Positions 1-10,960 of a stretch of DNA of 64,000 nt are shown piece after piece. This DNA is from Trichobilharzia szidati. Lineage: Eukaryota > Platyhelminthes > Trematoda > Strigeidida > Schistosomatidae. The stretch lies in contig OX235275.1 of the NCBI GenBank assembly GCA_944472155.2, positions 58,173,228 through 58,237,227 on the forward strand, read 5' to 3'. Made by a program: the position numbers and the translations under genes. Position 1 is the stretch's first letter. Each line of letters opens with the position of its first letter. Under the pieces are notes generated by a model. The model made no database searches. It worked only from the letters and a program-made list of their open reading frames with translations, and was not told the origin of the DNA.

Positions 1-99
1 TTCTAGCACTAAGAGCCGAGTAGAGTGAGCGGTCCACTGACAGAATACTCCACAACATCGGAAGTGGTACGGCCAACGAGCATCTTAACCAAGCTTATC

Positions 100-235
100 C
101 AGTAGTAGGCTTAGTAAAAATGGAAGAGTGGATGAGAAGCTAGCAACCCTGTGTCATAAGAAACAACAGTGCTACTGAAACTTCAGTGGTTCTTGTTTGA
201 AGCCCATTTTTCACTTGGAAAGCAAAGGAATAAAT
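100..235 (+). repeat. SINE-T (tRNA-type SINE), decayed 3' half
   Basis: The stretch reads agaagctagcaaccctgt, then gctactgaaacttc, then gaagccc and ggaataaataa. These blocks occur in the same order in the complete SINE-T at 27538-27768. The tRNA-like head is not recognisable here. It is an old non-coding copy. Confidence 0.5.
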
Positions 236-240
236 AACAC

Positions 241-499
241 ATCTGCAAATGTTGTTCCTTTCTTGACCATCTTTGAGTTACATAGTATCCTCCTTTTAAA
301 ATGGATCTCTTTACTTTGGCAGTTTTTCAAAAATTTTACAGCCCTCATTGTTTAATAATTAGGTTGAATTATTCCCCGTTTGCTATTAGACCAAATAATT
401 GATCCTAATAGGATCAATGAACAGAAATTACAGAATTAAACTTTAAATGAATAAAAACTGATATCTGCCATGCAAAAGGTGGTTTTGTTTGCTCAAACT
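241..499. other. No recognised feature
   Basis: AT-rich sequence in which I see no gene, repeat family or splice pattern. Confidence 0.5.
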
Positions 500-650
500 G
501 TCCGGTGAATAATGCTCGCTTAAGGTCTCATTTGGAACACAATTACTCATACTAAAGATCGCAGATAGATCCAGCTAACAAGCCACAAATAGGACACAAT
601 GAACATCCTGGATTCATCCACTTGTCACCATTCATCAAATATTAATTACT
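500..650 (+). repeat. HS-A (Sm-alpha-like hammerhead SINE), decayed
   Basis: Around 570-650 the order gatccag, caaataggac, catcctggattc, caccattcatcaaat matches the hammerhead end of HS-A seen at 17800-17892. The core and the GAAA are mutated, so it should not cleave. The preceding 60 bases may be an inverted partial copy. Confidence 0.5.
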
Positions 651-738
651 GTCTGTCTTGCTGGGAGTTCTAGTTCAACCGGATTTCTCGGTGGTCGAAC
701 AGATGCTCTACGGTATTCATTTATTCTGATTTCTCGAG

Positions 739-1017
739 ATGTTTAGTGAACTAGAGAAGCTTGAAAAATCATCAGCCATAGGTCTACGCGCTATAGAATC
801 AGGCCACAAAATTGATTTTGACAATATTGAAATAATCCAGAAAAACTTCAGGAATCACAAAGAACGTCTAATATCAGAAGCACTTCATATCAAGTGGAAT
901 CCAAATTGTCTGAATACGAATGATGGACTTAAACAGAATCTGACCTGGTTACAACACCTGCCTCCCTCACGAAGTGACAAAATCAACACGAATGTGATAA
1001 GCAAGTTCACTCTATAA
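739..1017 (+). pseudogene. PLE-1 endonuclease C-terminal fragment
   Basis: An open stretch of 92 residues containing EKLEKSSAIGLRAIESGHKI, then a DFDNIEI segment and KERLISEALHI. In other PLE-1 copies this region follows the GIY-YIG core, with a helix carrying the conserved Glu and a C-terminal helix. The N-terminal reverse transcriptase and the GIY-YIG strand motif are missing, and the first Met comes from the inversion junction. The full PLE protein primes and reverse-transcribes PLE RNA in the nucleus; this fragment cannot. Confidence 0.65.
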
Positions 1018-1302
1018 ACACACGCTGCTTTTATAATTTTACACTGATCAAATCCGACAATATACACTTGGTTTTGTTATCTTTACCAATTGGCCAACTT
1101 GACAACTAAAAATGACCACAGACTGATGAACTTTGTTTTGATATCATAACAGATGTACTATTACCTTTGTTATTTGGTTTAGTGATCTTCATTGTTATTT
1201 TGACTTTCAATATGTCCTTTTAACTTGACCTAAGTTTTTTTTCTCACCTCTTAACTCTTTGTTATATATATACTGAGATTTTGTAAATTCCGGTTTAATA
1301 AT

Positions 1303-1343
1303 ACTTTGATAAAGCTATTAGCATTAAATAGCGAAACGTCAGT
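1303..1343 (+). ncRNA. Hammerhead-like motif at PLE-1 3' end
   Basis: Core TTGATAA, a stem II of about six pairs (GCTATT with AATAGC), GAAA, a minimal stem III (ACGT) and the cleavage triplet GTC followed by AGT. The very short stem III resembles hammerheads reported in Penelope-like elements. Core positions 3 and 8 are U and A instead of C and G, and there is one extra A before stem II, so activity is uncertain. Confidence 0.55.
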
Positions 1344-1564
1344 AAAAACAATATCGTTTTGTTTTTCATTCATTGGGAAATACAAGATCCTTTATTATAA
1401 AAAACGTATGAACTACTGTAAAAACTTATCAGTAGAAAGTTGACTACAAAGAAATATTTTTAGGAGTTACAAAAGCGTTGAGATCTAGATGTAAGTGCAG
1501 TTTCCCAGTGAAGGATCTGGACGGAACTATTCAGCAACTTAGACGCGTGTCTTGATATTACTTA

Positions 1565-1690
1565 GACTTCATCAGTGGTATCCACTACGCGTGGCCTGCC
1601 CTAGTCAGGACTCGTTAGTTAGCTGGATATATCCGCTGCCTCTCTGTGAGTGATACTGTTTCTACAGAGACCTGAAGCCATCGTCAATTG
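1565..1690 (-). repeat. HS-A, decayed reverse copy
   Basis: The order of blocks (gtatccac, ggactcgtt, gctggata, ctgtgagtgatactgtt) follows the reverse strand of HS-A at 17395-17500 with many substitutions. Hammerhead stems are eroded. Confidence 0.5.
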
Positions 1691-2205
1691 CCTCAAAAGT
1701 GTAAGTGTCAACCACTAGAACACTTAATCACATTTTCTTAAATAACCACACTTCAAGACTTAGGAAAGTGATAAACCGAAAAGGCACAATATATAATACA
1801 CGCTGCTTACCTACTGTGGTGTTGTTGGACGCTACAGCTGCATATGCAGATGACAAGAGAAGAGCAATCACAATCAACTTAATCATCTTTTTGCTAGTGT
1901 TCATTGTGATTACATTTATTTATAGGTTTCTCAATGCATGTTGATTGATCTGTTTAAAAATGATGATCCGACACTGATGATCAGGTTTCTTATTTTTTAA
2001 TTGGTAATTTGTCGGCATCAACAACAACAAAATCTTTTGTTTTATTTTGTTTTGTTTTCCTTCAATCTTCTTATAAAAACTAATCCAATTAATTGAGGGT
2101 TGATCATCACTTTTGATCTAATCTGTGTGTAGGCGTCTTCGGTGCTTACCGTCTTTTGTTCAGTATTATTAGTCATAAAGGTCAGTATTTTACAATAAAA
2201 TCTTG
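1691..2205. other. Unassigned interval
   Basis: A 79-codon open frame at 1705-1944 has no recognisable domain. The surroundings are AT-rich with poly-T/GTTTT stretches, and I do not consider the frame a gene. Confidence 0.4.
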
Positions 2206-2211
2206 GTTACA

Positions 2212-2410
2212 GGATTTCATCATGAGCTGATATCAGTTAGAGAACCACTGGAAAACCAACAGGCAGTACTGGACAGCCGTTTCGTCCCAGTTTAGAACTC
2301 ATCATCAGTATGCACCCACCGGATTTCGTGAGGCTAGTAACAAAGCATCGTCATGGGCTATTCAGCTTCTGGAGTTCATGAATTCTTATTGGTGATATTT
2401 CGCCAGTATT
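2212..2410 (-). repeat. HS-B hammerhead SINE, reverse copy
   Basis: Reads on the minus strand through the hammerhead and ends with the HS-B terminal block (gttctctaactgatatcagc, then gatgaaatcctgta). The tRNA-like A and B boxes that precede the ribozyme in full copies are missing or eroded here. Confidence 0.7.
2266..2311 (-). ncRNA. Hammerhead of HS-B (core C3 mutated)
   Basis: On the minus strand: stem I TACTG with CAGTA, core ATGATGA, stem II GTTC with GGAC, GAAA, near-palindromic stem III CGGCTG, then TC. The only core change is C3 to A, which breaks the C3-G8 pair, so it is probably inactive now. Confidence 0.65.
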
Positions 2411-2574
2411 ATCGATTAATATACCAGACAACCACAAAAGGAAGCATTAAAACTACAGATTAAACCGGGATCAAGACAAATAATTAGGATAAAGTCGACA
2501 TATACGATGTGCAAATTCCAGAACAATGAGTGATATACAATCAATTGGAAGTCAGCTGAAACATCAAAATACGT

Positions 2575-3330
2575 ATTATTATTTTATTATTATTTCCTTT
2601 AATTCCTAGGGGAACATAGGGCTTCAGCCGTGCGTCTCCACTGCGTTTCGTCCTCTGCCAGAGTCTTCACCTGGCCCCAAGTCTCCCACATGCTTTCATC
2701 TCCTCTTCACATGACCTCCTCCAAGTCACCCTTGCACTGACGACCAACTCGTCACTTCCCTTTCGGGTTCCACTCGAGCAATGGCTTGTCTAGTGATATC
2801 ACTTGAAGGTTTCCTCAGAGCATGGCCACAATCCACCTCCATTTCTTCCTGCTTATTTGTGGCACGATCGGTTCCTGGTTGGTTTGCTCCCAGAGAACCC
2901 TGTTGCCGATCTTTTCTGGCCATCTGATCTTGAGTATTGGGGGAAGACAGCTGTTGATGAAGGCCTGTAGTTTATTTGAGGTGCTCTTCATGGCGCACCA
3001 AGTCTCTGACCCGTATAGTGGCAATGACTTCAAATTGGAGTTGAAAATCCGGATCTTATTTTTGATGCTGAGTGCTGTTGACCTCCAAACAGATTTGAGA
3101 GTAGTGAAAGCTTGTCTTGCTTTTCCGATTCTTGCTTTGATATCCTCGTCAATTCTGTTCACCTGCAATTGAAACGATGCTTCCCAGGTAGGTAAAGGAG
3201 GTTGTTTCTTACAGTTTTCTCCCATTTATGCTGATGGTCGTCTGTTGCTGTTATTGTTGTTGCTGCTGGACAGGAACCTTCATCACCTCTGTTTTCTCTA
3301 TGTTCACCTGAAGTATAAACATCGCAATTA
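2575..3330 (-). mobile_element. RTE-A LINE (SR2-like), 5'-truncated
   Basis: The minus strand ends in the typical 3' tail: gaagccctatgttcc, then a run of AAT repeats at 2575-2600. The encoded C-terminal region of the LINE polyprotein is recognisable from LYGSETW and the KKWRWI motif at 2815-3225 and continues in a second frame at 2726-2923. At least one frameshift and the loss of the whole reverse transcriptase and endonuclease make it a dead copy. Confidence 0.8.
2815..3225 (-). pseudogene. RTE-A polyprotein C-terminal fragment
   Basis: An open stretch of 136 residues holding the segment after the reverse transcriptase in RTE-type LINEs: KNKIRIFNSN, LYGSETW, a Leu-rich helix, ILKIRWPEKI, then KKWRWI. 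The matching region of RTE-B at 18749-19697 continues to WIGHSLRRP, a basic GKRRVGRPRVTW stretch and the end of the protein. Here that part is out of frame. Confidence 0.75.
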
Positions 3331-3364
3331 AATCATCAAGAAGGGATTCTCGAAGCAAGGTTTC

Positions 3365-4440
3365 CATTAATTCCATTGTGGGTAAAATTTATTTTGATAA
3401 AGTCTCACAGTGTTATACAGTAATATTTACTGATAACCACATTTCGAGCACAATGTATTACTGCTCATAATCATATCAAGGTATGACTCAAACAACTTTC
3501 TAACTTCGTTTCTATAATTCCATTTTTCGTCATTACTTGACATGATTGGTAGTAGTATTTTCCATATTTCGCTTATGAGTGATGAGTCATTCCTAGTGCG
3601 AGTGTTGGGTGCACATTCGATGAACAAAGATTCAGTAATCAAACTCTATCTCCACCTATATAGATTACTTCTTAGAATTTTAACCCTCTCCCACCCTGTT
3701 GTGTGGTTTTGTGTTAATGAATGCAGTGCGATTGCTGAGCTGCTTTCTAAATTAATTACCTTCGTGGGATCAACCATTCCACCCTTGGCTAAATTTTTTC
3801 ATCCTGGCAGACAATCTGACTACTCCCGACCTACTCGTTTGACCAATGTAGGACACCCCACTCACAGTCATTGTAAGGTATTTAATAAATTATATTATTT
3901 TGTTTAATTGGGTCCACCGGGTCTTTTAGTCTAGAAAGTTTGTCTCTGAGTTAGTTTGTAGGTTTAAATGCCATCCTAATTCCTGCCTTACTGAGAATCC
4001 TACTTTGGGTCTCAGATGTTCCCTCCTTATATGGTAAAACTACTGTAGATGCCTTTTACTCTCTCTTATTGTTGTTATCACAATTAGTTTCACCATTATT
4101 TTTGTTTTACTTGTGACCTTTTATGATCTTCCGAATGAATTTATTAGGGTAGTTATTTAACACCAACGCCTCTTCCATGTGTTTCATTTCATCATTTAGT
4201 TTTTTTTTGTTGTATTACCTTATGCTATCGCTGTCTGCCTTCACAGACAACGGAAGAAATTAATTAGTATCTAAATATCCCGATATTAGAATACGCTGGC
4301 TTTTTATAAACACTGGTGTGCAGCTTACCTTCTTTGATTCGTTTTATTTTACGATCTAACACAATATCTAATTCTTCTATTCATTTTCTTATTCAAATAT
4401 GAATTTTATTCACTTTACTGGTGAGTTTAAGTTATGTGTG
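3365..4440 (-). mobile_element. Penelope-like element PLE-2, reverse copy
   Basis: Reading leftwards, the order is the end of the reverse transcriptase (about 4430-4280), a basic linker (about 4200-4000), the GIY-YIG region (about 3960-3680), a C-terminal helix (3642-3427), and a 3' end with a hammerhead-like block near 3434-3490. The same order is seen in the better copy at 33388-34545. Several frameshifts break the frame. Confidence 0.75.
3427..3642 (-). pseudogene. PLE-2 C-terminal fragment
   Basis: 71 residues starting ITESLFIECAPNTRTRND and running through EIWKILLPI to YLDMIMSS. It aligns with the last 75 residues of the PLE-2 frame ending near 34485. This is the domain after the GIY-YIG nuclease. 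Confidence 0.65.
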
Positions 4441-5130
4441 GGAAGAAGCTAGAGAAGTGTTCTATTTTTCTGTTCTCCATGATGGAAAGAACCATCCTAA
4501 TCTCATACTTCGCCTTCCGGCTGAGACATGTGGAATCAGCACTAGGCTTTGAAGTTTCAATAGCGAGAATCCTGTTCTTACGGGGCATAAACTTCACTAT
4601 TTTCTGAACTTAATACTGGCTAGTTTATCCGGTGATGCTTAGAAGTTGTTCAGCCAGTGATCAAAGCTAAAGTGCCTGACATGTCTACAAGGGTTCTACA
4701 ACCCACACATACTTTAAATAGTGCTGAACATTATGTCTTAAACACATCCCTAAGTGCAAAAAAGCTACGAGAACATTTGTGTATTTATTTTTACTAAAGT
4801 GTACAATCTATAAACCCTCCTCCATTTCTTACCGTTTTAATCATTTAATTATATTTCTAGATCGCTATATTAAGTTGCTCATGTTTTTATTTTTTCTGTT
4901 AACGTAATGCTGAGGAGTGAGTACAAAGAGTAAATATTTTGTAATTTAAGTACGTTGAATATTCTGCATCATGCGTTAACATAATGTCTAGAAAAATACG
5001 TTTGTAATCATCATTATTATTACTATTAATAATAATGAATGTAAAGCGAGACCAATATAAGTTTTCCGAATGGTTTTGACAATGTTTCGCTGTGTGTGGT
5101 TATATATGATTAATCAAAATTTGGGATTAA
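4441..5130. other. No recognised feature
   Basis: AT-rich interval without a supported gene. No match to the repeat families defined elsewhere in the window. Confidence 0.4.
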
Positions 5131-5134
5131 AAAA

Positions 5135-5450
5135 AGGACCAATAATGTGGGATTGAAGGATCTTCACAGTAAAAGAGTCTCCTGATCTGGGACGAAACAG
5201 TTATCCAATTGTCCTTGGTTCCCCGATAGTTCTCTAACTCATACAATTTGAAGCTACCCACAAAAGCCACCGGAGTTTGTGGAGTACTGAGCAGCTCGCA
5301 CATTGAGGCATTGGGCTCACCTAGTATTTTGATGGTTGTTAGGCCGATTTCATACTAGATCTAACGTTAACATCAGAGAACAGTCCCAAACTAGGATGAA
5401 ACGTCTACTTATTATTCTCGAAGCTTCGAGGATTAGGCGTCTTCTATTAT
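5135..5450 (+). repeat. HS-B fragments, two decayed ribozyme ends
   Basis: Two blocks, gagtctcctgatctgggac with gaaacag (about 5178) and cagtcccaaactaggatg with aaacg (about 5384), resemble stem II plus GAAA of HS-B, and the first is followed by the gttctctaactcat terminal block. Neither has a complete core. Confidence 0.45.
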
Positions 5451-5511
5451 TTACAGAATTTACTAGCCTTGAAATCATTGTGTATAACTTTCTTCGATAT
5501 CTTCTATCATA

Positions 5512-5745
5512 TCTGCTTTTTTCCTTCACGTTCCCAGTGAAACATAGGGCTCCAAGCTAGAGGCTTGAAGTCTCTCCAGCAGTGTTAATTTTTACAGGAT
5601 GGGGTTGCTACTCTCATGCCCAACCTTTCCGCTTTACCAGTCTCACTACTGGCTTAGCGAGGTAAAGGAGCGCGTCGGCCGAGGATCGAACCCCGGACCA
5701 TGTGCATGGTCGGCGACCGTCCTAACCACTGTGCCACTGCCTCAA
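5512..5745 (-). repeat. SINE-T, near full-length reverse copy
   Basis: On the minus strand a tRNA-like head comes first (GTGGCACAGTGGTTAGGACG as A box, GGTTCGATCC as B box near 5683). A body of about 110 bp follows, then the tail cttgga.gccctatgtttcactgggaacgtgaagg. The internal boxes suggest RNA polymerase III transcription. The tail matches the 3' end of the RTE LINEs in this window. Confidence 0.8.
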
Positions 5746-5919
5746 ATCAAATCTGGTATATTACCCTAATCACGCCTCATTTTTTTCTGATTCTTGCATG
5801 TAACCTTGAAAGAACTCTAAATAGTCGTTTCCCCCCCCCTTTTCGACACAGCTTTCAGCCTTTCGTTTCTGATATTTATTGGAGTCTGGCGTTTCACTGT
5901 TTATCAACTCTTTATCAAC

Positions 5920-6562
5920 CTGAAAGAAGCAACCTCCTTCATCTACCCTACCTGGGAACCATCGTTACAACGACAGACGGAACTGACGAGGATATCAAAG
6001 CAAGAATCGGAAAATTAAGACAAGCTTTCACTACTCTCAAGTCTGTGTGGAGGTCAACAGCACTCAGCATCAAAAATAAGATCCGGATTTTCAACTCCAA
6101 TGTGAAGTCAGTGCTGCTATACGGATCAGAGACTTGCACTGCGCGTCATAAAGAGCATCTCAAACAAACTACAGACCTTCATTAACAGTTGTCTTCGCTC
6201 AATACTCAAGATCAGATGGCTGGGCAGAAAAGATCAGCAACAAAGATCTCTGGTAGTGAGCAAACCATCCAGGAACCGATTGTGCAACAAATAAACAGGA
6301 AGAAATGGAGATGGATTGGTCATACTGTGAGGAAACCATCAAGTGACTTCAGTAGACTAGCCCTCGAGTGGCACCTGAGTGGGAAGCGGCGAGTTGATTG
6401 TCCAGGTGTGACTTGGAGAGGGTCATGTGAAGAGGAGATGAAAGCGCGTGGGCATACTTGGAGCCAGGTGAGAACTTTAGCAGAGAACCGAACGCAATGA
6501 AGACGCACGGCTGAAGCCCTATGTTCCTCAAGGAATTAAAGGAAATAATAATAATAATATTG
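5920..6562 (+). mobile_element. RTE-A LINE, 5'-truncated
   Basis: Begins within the coding region after the reverse transcriptase and ends in gaagccctatgttcctc, then ggaattaaaggaa and an (AAT)n tail near 6545-6560. The reading frame is split near 6135, just after GSET. Single orientation with no inverted partner. Confidence 0.8.
5925..6500 (+). pseudogene. RTE-A polyprotein C-terminus, frameshifted
   Basis: Two frames cover the C-terminal region: one through ALSIKNKIRIFNSN and LLYGSET (to 6185), the next from 6189 with RKKWRWIGHTVRKPS, a basic segment and a stop at 6498-6500. The polyprotein normally carries an apurinic-type endonuclease and a reverse transcriptase, both missing here. Confidence 0.75.
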
Positions 6563-6834
6563 CTATCACTGAATTTAATTTTCACCAAAGCCATTTAGAG
6601 TATATATATTTTCAGTGTCTCTCTAAACTGTTTTCACTGTTCTAAAGACAGTCAAAGCTGCCTGTCAATCCCTCGAGTTGCATTCTTATTTTCTGAATAC
6701 TCAATGAACCATTGTCGTGGTGGTTGACGTTGTCACTAGCGATTAGAAGAATTTTTCTTCAACGCATGAAGTCCATGGTATTCGCCGACTGCTAGACTTG
6801 CATTACCAGTCATAACGATATCCTACTCGAAAAG
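6563..6834. other. No recognised feature
   Basis: Spacer between two RTE-A copies with no recognisable content. Confidence 0.4.
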
Positions 6835-7612
6835 CAACAAGTTGGCAGAAAAAGCATCAAAGATAGGATTTCAGGTAAACATAGAGAAATTAGAGGTGAT
6901 GAAGATTCCTGGGAAACACCACCAACAGCAACAACAACAGAAAACAATCAACATAAATGGAAGGAACTTAAAAGAAACAACCTCTTATACCTAACAACCT
7001 AGGAAGCATCGTTTCAACTACACGTGGAACTGACAAGGATCTCAAAGAAGCGGAAAAGCAAGACAAGCTTTCACTACTCTCAAGTCTGTGTGGAGGTCAA
7101 CACTCAGCACGCAGCATGAAAAATAAGATTCGGATTTTCAACTCCAATGAGAAGTCAGTCGGTGGCACTATATGGATCAGAGACTTGGCGCGTCATGAAG
7201 AGTATCTCTAACAAACTACAAACCTTCATTAACAGTTGTCTTCGCTCAATACTCAAGATCAGATGGCCAGAAAAGATCAGTAACAGAGATCTCTGGGAGC
7301 GAACCAACCCAGCAGGAACCGATCGTGAAACAAATAGGCAGAAAGTAATGGAGATGGATTGGCCATACTCTGAGGAGACCAACAAGTGACATCACTAGGC
7401 AAGCCATTGCTCGAGTGGAACCCAAAAGGGAAGCTGCGAGTTGGTCGTTAGTGCAAAGGTGACTTGCATGAGGTCATGTGAAGATGAGATGAAAGCATGT
7501 GGACAGACATGGAGCCAGGTGAAGACTCTAGCAGAGAACGGAACGCAACAAAGACGTGCCGCTGAAGCCCCATGTTCCTCTAGGAATTAAAGGAAACAAT
7601 AACAATATTAAT
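6835..7612 (+). mobile_element. RTE-A LINE, 5'-truncated
   Basis: Starts just downstream of the reverse transcriptase active site (gcaacaagttggcagaaaaa, then the IEKLEVMKI-like segment) and runs to gaagccccatgttcctc and ggaattaaaggaaacaataa. The frame at 7147-7389 encodes LYGSETWRVMK to the WPYSEE region. Frameshifts separate the parts. It is the same family and orientation as the copy just upstream but a separate insertion, since its 5' end differs. Confidence 0.8.
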
Positions 7613-8400
7613 ACTCAAAATATCCTCGACGACTTAAATATTGGAATTGAGGCATACGACAAATCGATATCAACGGCCCAAAAGGGTTTTTCAAGGCGTA
7701 CTTCTTTGAACATATCCTTAGGAAACAAACAGAGAATTGTCATTTGAACAATGTTTGTACCAAGTTTTTCCTATCCCACATTGTTTTAATCAATCAACTT
7801 CGATTTGGGTTAGCCATATAGAGCCTAGCGATTTAAGGAACAGAAAATTATCACGAAACGAGAAGAAATTGATTGTGCTTTAAATAGGATGGTTTTGCCT
7901 CAGACGATATAATGTCAACAGTCGTCTCACTATACAAAACCTTTCCAAGGAAGTTTATATAGATTCATCATCAAAAACATATTGAGAATTCCATACTATA
8001 TATATAAATATGCTTTTTAAAATAGAGAATAATATTATCATATATAAAATGTTCCAAAAAATAACATGGTAGATGATATTAGTACAATTTTAGTTAGTAA
8101 TCTAAATTTTTAATGCAATTTAATTGTATTTTATTATTTGAATTAAAGGAAAGCGTGTTTATTTCGTGTAAGCATACTGTGAAAGGTGTATATCACTGTA
8201 ACCATCTGATGTTAAGCGATAACCCAACTCCTAAAGAGAATCATGGACATAGAAAAAAGATTATTTACAAGGATCCATGTGGCAAAGTTAAATAAAATAT
8301 GGTGTGTATATATATGTGTGAAGCCTAAGAATTAAAGGATCACCAGATCCCAAGCTAATGACTGAATGAACCGGACTTTCATATCACCTTGGGTCTTGGA
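7613..8400. other. Unassigned AT-rich interval
   Basis: Two short open frames (7556-7747 and 8113-8295) have no recognisable domain. Nothing else stands out. Confidence 0.35.
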
Positions 8401-8735
8401 TGCCGACTGCTGAAGAGCCTCAGAGAAGACTTTCCAATAAACCCCTGATTCTCAACAGTTCACTAACTGATGTCTGTCCATTTTAAAAATCTAACTTGAG
8501 AACTACAATTCGATATATCACAAGATATCTACCTGGGAATCATAATGTTAAAAGTCGTAGCTTCTGATTAAACTAACCAGAATTCACTTAGATACAACTG
8601 CTGACAGCTTGATCATTTCTGTTTTGGTTTCATATTAGATTGCCAACCGACATAACTTGGAGAATCACTGAAAAGGAGGGATTACTGGACGTCCATTCTG
8701 TTCTAATTTGAAACCCTTCAGCCGTGAGAAGCTAT
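8401..8735. repeat. HS-B fragments, inverted pair, decayed
   Basis: Forward block 8410-8485 (gactgctgaagagcctcag, then cactaactgatgtct) and reverse block 8640-8730 (cactgaaaagg, attactgga, ttctaatttgaaaccct) correspond to the ribozyme ends of HS-B in opposite directions. Both are heavily mutated. Confidence 0.4.
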
Positions 8736-9141
8736 GATCCCAAAGGAGATCGTATACACTAACTTCCGGTTTCGAGGCAAAACTGTGTACATCATCACAC
8801 CCAATCCCACTAATCATGATTTCTCATTACAACCACAAGAATTCGACACCTGGTTGGATCATTGGTGCGTAATGCTGGAGAGCTCGAAGTTGGAAGATGA
8901 ACTACCTAGACTAGCCACTTTAAATTGTATCTATCAATTCAACTGCGCTTGTGGTGGAGCGAGTTATATTGGCCATCGCTCTAGGAACTTGATTTTTCGT
9001 GCTCGAGAACATCTCCCACTATGGCTAAGTAAAGGTGTAATTAAAACTATTAACAGCTCGATATTAGACCATCTGGTGCAAACCGGTCACAAAGCCAGCC
9101 AGCGTGGAAGAATCCTTCTCTATAATATACCGGGTGCCTAA
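8734..9141 (+). pseudogene. PLE-4 GIY-YIG endonuclease fragment
   Basis: Contains NCIYQFNCACGGASYIGHRS around residues 68-87, which is the GIY-YIG strand pair with a CxC, followed by an Arg-rich turn and REHLP, where the helix Glu lies. The stop after LLYNIPGA results from a frameshift, because the next frame continues with the usual TAEAIAIR-like C-terminus. In intact PLEs this domain nicks target DNA. Confidence 0.75.
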
Positions 9142-9495
9142 CAAATTACCAAAATCGTCGAAACACCGCATGCTCCAAACTGCAGAGGCTATTGCAATTC
9201 GCCTCAAACAACCAGTGCTCTGTCTCCCAAAGAAACAAGTCTAGCCCCTACTACTGTCCTGGCCCTCAGTAGAAACTATAAACTCATGAATTTGTACTAT
9301 TACCTTTCCTAATTCTTCTGACATTCAGCTTATTTTATGTTGATGCTGTTCCTCTGTAATCTACCAATATTATTGATTTGATGTTATTTAAACATTAATG
9401 TCGTTCATAATACTAATTCATTCATTCACTAATATGTATTTATGATTGTAGAGCCTGATAAAGAACAGGTTATCGAAAAGAGTACTCTTTGTTCC
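8735..9495 (+). mobile_element. Penelope-like element PLE-4, 3' part
   Basis: Encodes the GIY-YIG region, then a frameshifted C-terminus (about 9140-9250), a 3' UTR, and a hammerhead-like end at 9451-9494. The reverse transcriptase is absent. Confidence 0.7.
9451..9494 (+). ncRNA. Hammerhead-like motif of PLE-4
   Basis: Stem I GAGC with GTTC (one G-U pair), core CTGATAA, GAAA, and stem III AGAG-TA-CTCT. G8 of the core is A, which removes the general-acid base, so activity would be low. The same element end recurs at 38827-38865 (minus) and 48453-48497. Confidence 0.5.
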
Positions 9496-9633
9496 ATATC
9501 CATTCTTTTGAAAAATCTGGTATTCCCTGGTTTTCAGGGGTTTGTTAGGTAATCTTTGTTTGTTATCTGACTTGAAGTCGCTTCACTTACTATAAACCAA
9601 TGCAGATAGGCGTCTGTTAACACCGGGTGACGA

Positions 9634-9655
9634 ATTTATATATATATATATATAT
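9634..9655. repeat. (TA)n microsatellite
   Basis: About ten TA dinucleotides in a row (ttatatatata...). Simple repeat only. Confidence 0.9.
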
Positions 9656-9859
9656 AAACTCCGCAGGTCTACACAAGTTTAGTTCTGGAAAGCACAGCCC
9701 AAGGTCGATTTCTCTAACTGTAAAGACGGCATAATTTCGGTTTTCAAAGGAGAATCTGCTGAAATTTCACCCAAAACTGAGTTAATTACAAATTAATTAG
9801 CAAATTATGAAATCCACTTAAGCTGTTACCACTTCACTCATATAGCTAGCCAGAATCCA

Positions 9860-10060
9860 TGTAGTTTGGACTGATACGGTTGTCTGAGCTTAGTAAAACT
9901 GAGTACATCACTGATGAGTTCGGCTTCAAGTGAGCTAAATGGCCGTCCAGTGCTTAGATCATTTTAGTCTGGCCGGTTAGCAAACACAGTCGTTCAATAA
10001 GATTGCTATACTACTTATTTCAGTAAGTCAGTAGTATATAGTTTCAGGCATTTGGAACAA
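9860..10060 (+). repeat. Candidate fourth hammerhead-SINE family (HS-D), fragment
   Basis: Shares with 62890-63070 the blocks gccgtccagtgcttagatca, tctggccgg.tagca and gtcagtagtatatagtt. Around 9905-9945 there is CTGATGA, a stem II GTTC with GAGC, TAAA in place of GAAA, and GTC before CAGTG. The core G12 is lost. Only a few poor copies exist, so the family call is tentative. Confidence 0.35.
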
Positions 10061-10960
10061 TTTTTATTTATACTTGTCGTCTCATGTTTTATGTATGTTC
10101 CGATCAAACTTATCAGCCTTACTTTGGAATTTGATCTTCTTCATGGAGATGCCTCGATATCACTACGATAATAAATCAGAAATTGAGTATTTTAATGATT
10201 TTTAGTAGTCAACTCTGGGATGCAATTCGTTACCTAAATGTGCCCCTCAAAGACTGTACATCCTTAAGTGAAGGTGTATATATTTATATATGCATATTAA
10301 ATAATGCTTCATCGCCGGGAGGGTGACGGTTGGGATGGGCTCAGATTTCCGGTGAGGGACGCATTACTACTCACTGACAGGCAAGTACATTCAGCTTATG
10401 AGTGACCTAATGGACGAAATGAGCATCGCTTGAATGCTGCTTATTACTAAGACTACTGTAATTTAGTGTAGTTAATTTAAATTCGAAGTCAGAAATGGAA
10501 ATACTTCGTTTTTCTCTAATAAAAGTAGCAGATGAGACAACCAAGTGAGCAGTGTAGGTGGTGGGTAGGATGATTGACGGATTATCTGTCTATCTCTTTT
10601 GTATTATGTTAATAAAAACACCTCCAACTCTCTATATACTTATGCTTCTTGTTATTCTCAATTGTAGTGAAGTGCACTTGAAGTATTTTGGTAAAGTGGA
10701 AAGTGGAACTAGTGTTGGTAACACTTAATGCGTGAATCTTAATTCTACTTCATGAATAGATACACTTGAACGAAGAAAAACAAACTTACAGAAGTTGTGA
10801 CATTGTACTGGTTGGTAAATAAACATTTAAGAGAAATTTAAATATAGTAATTAGATTCTTGTTACTTCTAACTGGTAAAAATAGTAATGATATTCGTAAT
10901 GATAAGTGCCTCAGTAGAAGTAATCTTGAATCTCTGATGAAAAGATCCATCCAATGGAAG
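10061..10960. other. Unassigned interval
   Basis: I see no gene. A GC-richer patch at 10310-10370 stands out from the AT-rich background but matches nothing else here. Confidence 0.35.

Larger units (their letters stand above)
660..1385 (+). mobile_element. Penelope-like element PLE-1, truncated, inverted junction at its 5' side
   Basis: Bases 660-735 read leftwards and match the GIY-YIG coding region of the PLE-1 at 42620-43975 (Pro-rich stretch and EH helix). From about 740 the sequence reads rightwards into the C-terminal part of the same protein, its 3' UTR, and a hammerhead-like motif at 1303-1343. The copy is therefore a head-to-head inversion with the 3' end outward. Confidence 0.65.

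Noticed and set aside
4316..4330. Splice donor GTAAGC on the minus strand preceded by AAG
   Set aside because: It falls in PLE-2 coding sequence (KIKRIEEGKL region), so the donor-like match is incidental.
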